From: JAPWJZ01 sp965279315
GTDB lineage: Bacteria > Pseudomonadota > Alphaproteobacteria > Micavibrionales > UBA2020
Assembly: GCA_965279315.1 (NCBI GenBank)
Contig: OZ257145.1
Coordinates: forward strand, 1,488,001 to 1,552,000
Length of the DNA: 64,000 nt
Direction of reading: 5' to 3'
The notes beneath the pieces are model-generated. The model saw nothing but the letters and a program-made list of their open reading frames with translations. It was not told the DNA's origin and did not search any database. Position 1 is the stretch's first letter. Every line of letters starts with the position of its first letter. A program made the position numbers and the translations under genes. This document shows, in pieces, positions 59,284-64,000 of this stretch.

Positions 59284-60573
59284 TTGCAGCCACAGCCCGC
59301 GACACATACCGGTTCATATTACGCAGCCTCCGCCAACCCGCAGCCCGAACGTCCGCCATTACAGGGCGACGTGAATGCTGATGTCTGCGTGATCGGCGCA
59401 GGTTTCGCTGGCATTTCGACCGCGCTGCACCTTGCCGAAAAGGGGCTGAAGGTTGTGGTGCTGGAGGCGGTGAAGATCGCATTCGGCGCATCGGGCCGCA
59501 ACGGCGGGCAGATCATCAACGGCTATTCCCGCGATTACGACACCATCCTTGGCCGTTACGGTCAGGACACGGCGAAAGCGCTGCTGAATATGAGCTTCGA
59601 GGGTGGCGACATCATCCGCGAGCGCATCCAGAAATATAACATCCAGTGCGACCACAAGCCGGGCAGCTTCTTCGCCGCCTTCACCCCCGCGCAGATGAAA
59701 TTCCTCGAACGCCGCCGCGAAGTCTGGGCAAGCGCCGGTCACGACCAGACCGAAATGTATGATGACAAAAAGGTGCGAAACGTTTCCAGCACCGACCTCT
59801 ATATCGGCGGGATGCTCGACAAGCGCGGCGGGCATATCCACCCGATGAACCTTGTGCTGGGGCAGGCGGCTGCGCTGGAATCGCTCGGCGGCAAAATCTA
59901 TGAACTCAGCCGCGTGACGCATATCGACAAGGGCGCGAAACCCGTCGCCCATACCGTGCAGGGCAAAGTCACCGCCAATTTCATTGTCGTCTGCGGCAAT
60001 GCCTATATCGGCGAGGCCGTGCCCGAACTGCCGCACCGCTTCATGTCGGTTTCCAGCCAGATCGTGACGACGGAAGTGCTGGGGGCGGAACTGACGGACA
60101 AGATGATGCCCGCCGATTTCTGCCTCGAAGACTGCAATTACCTGCTCGACTATTACCGCATCACCGGCGACAAACGCCTGCTATTCGGGGGCGGGGTGAT
60201 TTATACGGGCTCCGAGCCCGCCGACATCATCCGCCGCCTGGAACCCCATGTTCTCAAGACCTTCCCCTTCCTGAAGGGCAAAAAATTCGATTTCGCCTGG
60301 AGCGGCAACTTCGCCCTGACCATGACCCGCATGCCGCATATCGGGCGCTTGTCCGATACTGTCTATTTTATTCAAGGTGATAGCGGCCATGGCGTGACGA
60401 CCACCCATCTGCTCGGCCGCCTGACCGCCGAAGCGATCAACGCGCAAACCAGCCGCTGGGACGTCTTCGCGAATATGCCAAATTACCCCTTCCCCGGCGG
60501 TCGCATGTTCCGCGTGCCGCTGACCATGATGGGCGCTTGGTATTATGGCATGAAAGAAAAATTAGGCCTTTGA
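59284..60573 (+). CDS. puuB: FAD-dependent gamma-glutamylputrescine oxidase-like protein
   Basis: A 429-residue DAO-type flavoenzyme. The FAD motif is DVCVIGAGFAGISTALHLAE, followed by the linking GASGRNGGQIINGYS block typical of PuuB/OrdL. The C-terminal GDSGHGVTTTHLLGRL is also conserved. PuuB oxidises gamma-glutamylputrescine made by PuuA. The only good start is a TTG at 59284, three bases after the puuA-like stop, with AGGGA 11 bases upstream. Together with the preceding gene it suggests polyamine or monoamine catabolism; puuC and puuD are not seen here. Confidence 0.87.
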   Translation: MQPQPATHTGSYYAASANPQPERPPLQGDVNADVCVIGAGFAGISTALHLAEKGLKVVVLEAVKIAFGASGRNGGQIINGYSRDYDTILGRYGQDTAKALLNMSFEGGDIIRERIQKYNIQCDHKPGSFFAAFTPAQMKFLERRREVWASAGHDQTEMYDDKKVRNVSSTDLYIGGMLDKRGGHIHPMNLVLGQAAALESLGGKIYELSRVTHIDKGAKPVAHTVQGKVTANFIVVCGNAYIGEAVPELPHRFMSVSSQIVTTEVLGAELTDKMMPADFCLEDCNYLLDYYRITGDKRLLFGGGVIYTGSEPADIIRRLEPHVLKTFPFLKGKKFDFAWSGNFALTMTRMPHIGRLSDTVYFIQGDSGHGVTTTHLLGRLTAEAINAQTSRWDVFANMPNYPFPGGRMFRVPLTMMGAWYYGMKEKLGL

Positions 60574-60669
60574 GGGGCTTGATTTCATAACTCCCGAATA
60601 AATCTTTGTTAATGCAGCCCGATTACCATTAAAATCGGATAGCGAAATTTTTTCCGGAGGATATAGGTC

Positions 60670-63600
60670 ATGGCTCTTCTCGTCGGCGATCAAGATACAT
60701 TGGCGGATGGCTTTCCGGATGACGTCATTATCATCAGCGGCGGCGGTAACCACACACTCCTTGGCCTGACGGGTAACGATTACCTGCAAGGCGGCGACGG
60801 CGACGACCTCTTCGATGCCGATGTCGGCACTTACACAAACGCCGCAGTCGGCATCGACATCATGGTCGGCGGGCTGGGCGACGATACTTACACTGTCGAT
60901 AATGCGTCCGACCAGGTCGTGGAATTCGCAGGCGAAGGCACTGACACCATCCTTGCATCCGTCAGCTATACGCTGGCACCCAGCGTCGAAAACCTCACGC
61001 TCATCAACTCGGCCGCGAACGGCACGGGTAACGCCTTGGTGAACACCATCACCGGCACCGGTATGACAAACACGCTGAACGGCGGCGCTGGCGCGGATAC
61101 ACTGGACGGCGGCCTTGGCGGCAGCGATACATTTGTGGTCGATAACATAGGTGATGCCGTCATCGGCGTGTCGGGACTAGCCACCGATATCATCACGGTC
61201 ATTTCAAGCGTGACCTATGAATTGCAGGGCGCGACAGCCGTCCAGCAGAACAACATCAACGTCTCCAACGTGACCCTCACTGGCACCGCCGCCATCAATG
61301 CGACCGGTAACGGCAAGGATAACATCATTGTCGGCAACGCGGCGGTCAACACGCTGGATGGCGGCGGCGGCGGTAACGACACGCTGGATGGCGGCGGCGG
61401 CGCAGATACACTGATCGGCGGCAACGGCGACGACACCTATGTCATCGATAACGCGGGCGACGTCATCCTCGAACTGGCTGTCGCGGAAAGCGACAGCATC
61501 CGCTCCAGCATCACAATCGACATGAACCGCGCGAATTACGCGAACGTCGAAAACGTCCTGCTGACGGGCTCTGCCAACCTGAACGCCACCGCCAACAACG
61601 TGACCGGCAACGCCATCACCGGCAACAGCGGGCGCAACACGATCACCGGCGGTAATGCCGATGACATCCTGAGCGGCGGCGTCAACAGCGGCACGCAGGG
61701 CGACCGTCTGGTCGGCGGCGGCGGCAACGACCAATATATCATTTTCAACGCCAACGACGTTGTGATCGAAGCGGCGGGCGGCGGCCGCGACCAGGTGGCC
61801 GTGTTCACCACTTTCTCCCTGTCCGGCCCGTCGATGGCGGGGCAGGATATCGAAAACCTCATCCTGCTGGGCACCGGCAACATCAACGGCACGGGTAACG
61901 CGCTCGAAAACACCATCATCGGCAACAGCGGCAGCAACACGATCGACGGCGGCGTCAACGCCAACCCGCTTGTCGGCGATACATTCGTGGGCGGCGACGG
62001 TGACGACACTTATATCGTGCGCAATGCAGATGATTTCATCGACGAGATCCTTGATCAGGGTACTGACACGGTCCAGGCGGCGTTTAGCTATACGCTGACC
62101 ACCTTCGTCGAAAACCTTGTCCTGACCGGCACGGCGAATATCAACGGCACGGGTAACGGCTTTATCAACACCATCACCGGCAACGCCGGCCAGAACACCA
62201 TCGACGGCGGCGTCGGCGCAGATACCATGATCGGCGGCGCGGGCAACGACACATATATCGTCGATGAAATTGGCGATGTGGTGATTGAAGGCGCGGGCAT
62301 CGATGTGGAAACCGTGCGTTCCATCGTCAGCTATACCGCGGGCGCGAATATCGAGAACGTGACGCTGGTGGGTGTTCTGTCGATCGACGCGACCGGCAAC
62401 AGCCTTGGCAACATCCTGCAAGGCAACGCGGCCGACAACACGCTCGACGGCATGGGCGGGGCGGACCGCATGATCGGCGGCCTCGGCAACGATTATTATT
62501 TCGTGGATAGCGCCGGCGACAGCATTACCGAGCTGGCGGGGGAGGGTACCGACACCGTCGAAGCCGCATCCACATATTCACTGGCGGACGCATCTGCGGT
62601 CGGCATCGAAAACCTTGTCATCACCGGCACGGGTAATTTCAACGGCACCGGTAACGCGATTAACAACGTCATCACCGGCAACATCGGCAACAACACGCTC
62701 GACGGTGCGGCAGGCAACGACACGCTGATCGGCGGCGCAGGCAACGATTACTATGTCGTCGATGCGACCCTCGATGTCGTGAGCGAAAACGCCAGCGAAG
62801 GTACGGACAGTGTTTCGTCCTCGGCGACTTTCACCCTTGCAGCCAACGTCGAAAACCTTGTACTGACCGGCACCGGCAATATCAACGGCACAGGTAACGC
62901 CAGCGACAACACCATTACCGGCAACAGCGGCGACAACATCCTGACCGGCAACGGTGGCAACGACACCCTCAGTGGCCTTGCGGGTGCTGATACGATGATC
63001 GGCGGTCTGGGCGACGATTATTATGTCGTCGATAACGTCAGCGACGTCGTTTCCGAAAACGCCGGTCAAGGCACAGATACTGTCAGCAGCAACGCGACAT
63101 TCACGCTGAGCGGGTTTATTGAGAATCTCGTCCTGACCGGTACTGCGAATATCAACGGCACCGGCGATGCGGGCGATAACGTTATCACGGGCAACAGCGG
63201 CATCAACACCCTGACCGGCAATGACGGGAACGATACGCTGGATGGCGGCCTTGGCGCCGATATCATGATCGGCGGCATCGGCAACGATACCTATATCGTC
63301 AACGTCACCGGCGACGTCGTGAGCGAAAACGCGCTCGGAGGCATCGACACGATCATCACCAACGCAACCTATGTGCTGGGCGGCAACATCGAAAACCTCG
63401 TGTTGTCGGGCACGGCAGCCATCAACGGCACGGGCGACGGCGGCATGAACGTGATCACCGGCAACAGCGCGGCCAACATGCTGTCGGGTCTCGGCGGCGA
63501 CGATACGCTGGACGGCGGCGCTGGCGCGGATAACATGAACGGCGGCCTTGGTAACGACTTGTTTATCGTCGATAACATCGGCGACAAGGTGACCGAAGGC

Positions 63601-64000
63601 GCGGCCGGCGGCACGGATACCGTGCGTAGTTCCGTCAGCTTCACGCTGGCGGCGAATGTCGAAAACCTCACGCTGACCGGCACCGGCAATATCAACGCCA
63701 CGGGCAACGCCGATGCGAACATTCTGCTCGGCAACAGCGGCAACAACACGCTGAACGGCGGCGCTGGCAACGACTTCCTGAACGGCGGGGCGGGCAACGA
63801 CCTTTACATCCTCGACAGCGCGCTGGATATTGTTGCCGATAGCAGCGGCATCGACACCATTCAGGTCAACTTTGAAGCCGACCTAAATGATATTAATTAT
63901 ACCGATATCGAAAACATCATCCTGACTGGAACGACGGCGATCAATGCCACCGGCAACGCATCGGCAAACACGCTGACGGGGAACTCAGGCGTGAATACGC
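60670..64000 (+). CDS. Large RTX-like calcium-binding repeat protein, 5' part (cut by window edge)
   Basis: The frame is open from the ATG at 60670 to the window end (1110 codons). CCGGAGGAT lies about 7 bases upstream. After MALLVGDQDTLADGF the protein consists of about eleven diverged repeats. Each contains a GGxGxDTM/L-GGxGNDxY-xVD segment (RTX nonapeptides, Ca-binding beta-roll), then TDTVxSSxSYTL, ENLxLTGTxNINGTGN and NxITGNSGxNTL. The ENL position recurs at 60988, 61549, 61852, 62110, 62353, 62608, 62851, 63121, 63391, 63661 and 63910, with the spacing exactly 270 bases for three successive units. There is no N-terminal signal, so type I secretion with a C-terminal signal is expected. 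The role (adhesin, S-layer or matrix protein) is unknown. Confidence 0.9.
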   Translation, partial: MALLVGDQDTLADGFPDDVIIISGGGNHTLLGLTGNDYLQGGDGDDLFDADVGTYTNAAVGIDIMVGGLGDDTYTVDNASDQVVEFAGEGTDTILASVSYTLAPSVENLTLINSAANGTGNALVNTITGTGMTNTLNGGAGADTLDGGLGGSDTFVVDNIGDAVIGVSGLATDIITVISSVTYELQGATAVQQNNINVSNVTLTGTAAINATGNGKDNIIVGNAAVNTLDGGGGGNDTLDGGGGADTLIGGNGDDTYVIDNAGDVILELAVAESDSIRSSITIDMNRANYANVENVLLTGSANLNATANNVTGNAITGNSGRNTITGGNADDILSGGVNSGTQGDRLVGGGGNDQYIIFNANDVVIEAAGGGRDQVAVFTTFSLSGPSMAGQDIENLILLGTGNINGTGNALENTIIGNSGSNTIDGGVNANPLVGDTFVGGDGDDTYIVRNADDFIDEILDQGTDTVQAAFSYTLTTFVENLVLTGTANINGTGNGFINTITGNAGQNTIDGGVGADTMIGGAGNDTYIVDEIGDVVIEGAGIDVETVRSIVSYTAGANIENVTLVGVLSIDATGNSLGNILQGNAADNTLDGMGGADRMIGGLGNDYYFVDSAGDSITELAGEGTDTVEAASTYSLADASAVGIENLVITGTGNFNGTGNAINNVITGNIGNNTLDGAAGNDTLIGGAGNDYYVVDATLDVVSENASEGTDSVSSSATFTLAANVENLVLTGTGNINGTGNASDNTITGNSGDNILTGNGGNDTLSGLAGADTMIGGLGDDYYVVDNVSDVVSENAGQGTDTVSSNATFTLSGFIENLVLTGTANINGTGDAGDNVITGNSGINTLTGNDGNDTLDGGLGADIMIGGIGNDTYIVNVTGDVVSENALGGIDTIITNATYVLGGNIENLVLSGTAAINGTGDGGMNVITGNSAANMLSGLGGDDTLDGGAGADNMNGGLGNDLFIVDNIGDKVTEGAAGGTDTVRSSVSFTLAANVENLTLTGTGNINATGNADANILLGNSGNNTLNGGAGNDFLNGGAGNDLYILDSALDIVADSSGIDTIQVNFEADLNDINYTDIENIILTGTTAINATGNASANTLTGNSGVNT

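Noticed and set aside
61204..62421. Minus-strand frame of 405 codons and several repeated ones in the right-hand repeat region
   Set aside because: They arise because the repeat codons of the calcium-binding protein keep the antisense frame open. The repeated DIxVVAxAAD text mirrors the sense repeats.
60670..64000. CRISPR array or DNA tandem repeat
   Set aside because: The periodicity is 243-303 bases, diverged at the DNA level and translated in one frame; it is a protein repeat.
1..64000. Insertion sequences, integrases, att sites, phage genes or rRNA
   Set aside because: None seen. The single tRNA at 57688-57762 has no duplicated 3' end or integrase nearby.

Overview
The window is 64 kb of compact, GC-rich chromosomal DNA from a Gram-negative bacterium, most likely an alphaproteobacterium. 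The evidence is an LpxR-type lipid A deacylase, single-chain GcvP under a tandem glycine riboswitch, and Shine-Dalgarno-led operons. A Micavibrio-like lineage is possible, but that is only a guess. I saw no rRNA, insertion sequence, integrase, phage module or CRISPR array. One tRNA (Thr, anticodon CGT) is present. Both ends cut genes: transketolase on the left and a large repeat-built calcium-binding protein on the right.

Layout. 0-1.4 kb: 5' part of tkt and two small unknown genes. 1.4-8.3 kb: four DUF808 membrane-protein paralogues, with two unknown plus-strand genes between copies three and four, then lpxR. 8.4-13 kb: glycine cleavage operon gcvT-gcvH-gcvP with its riboswitch. 13-15.3 kb: two overlapping AI-2E/PerM family membrane proteins. 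15.3-20.4 kb: fadD, a DUF2339 membrane protein and an isolated atpH in one operon. 20.4-21.05 kb: non-coding DNA with a palindromic repeat. 21-30.2 kb: a helical protein, a SRAP protein, trpS, a tandem pseudo-HD-like protein, a small secreted protein, ileS, ahpD, dps, an EVE-domain protein and a cyanophycinase. 30.2-34.2 kb: a LysR regulator divergent from pirin, FMN reductase, MATE and DUF486 genes. 34.2-40.7 kb: a secreted protein, a YegD-like Hsp70, and a polyamine group (ornithine decarboxylase, deoxyhypusine synthase-like, NUDIX, methyltransferase, agmatinase-like). 40.8-44 kb: two tandem exported paralogues with HExxH and ExxxD motifs. 44.2-49.3 kb: typA/bipA, a small membrane protein, a MESH1-like HD hydrolase, a CPA2 antiporter, a rhodanese and a 50-residue Cys-rich protein. 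49.5-57.6 kb: an exported His-rich protein, an ankyrin protein, a small acidic protein, a GNAT, an HxD...H protein, a large bifunctional PBP and an MFS transporter. 57.7-60.6 kb: tRNA-Thr, a frameshifted puuA-like gene and a puuB-like oxidase. 60.67 kb to the end: the repeat protein.

Themes. Polyamine metabolism appears twice: synthesis at 36.3-40.7 kb and putative gamma-glutamyl catabolism at 57.9-60.6 kb. Peroxide and redox defence is represented by ahpD, dps, pirin and the FMN reductase. Envelope functions recur: LpxR, the PBP, the DUF808 set and several exported proteins. The best candidates for something undescribed are the tandem HExxH/ExxxD proteins, the DUF808 cluster with its shared C-terminal motif, the recurrent KPPK-type C-termini on unrelated proteins, and the ornithine decarboxylase start region with an overlapping 11-codon frame.
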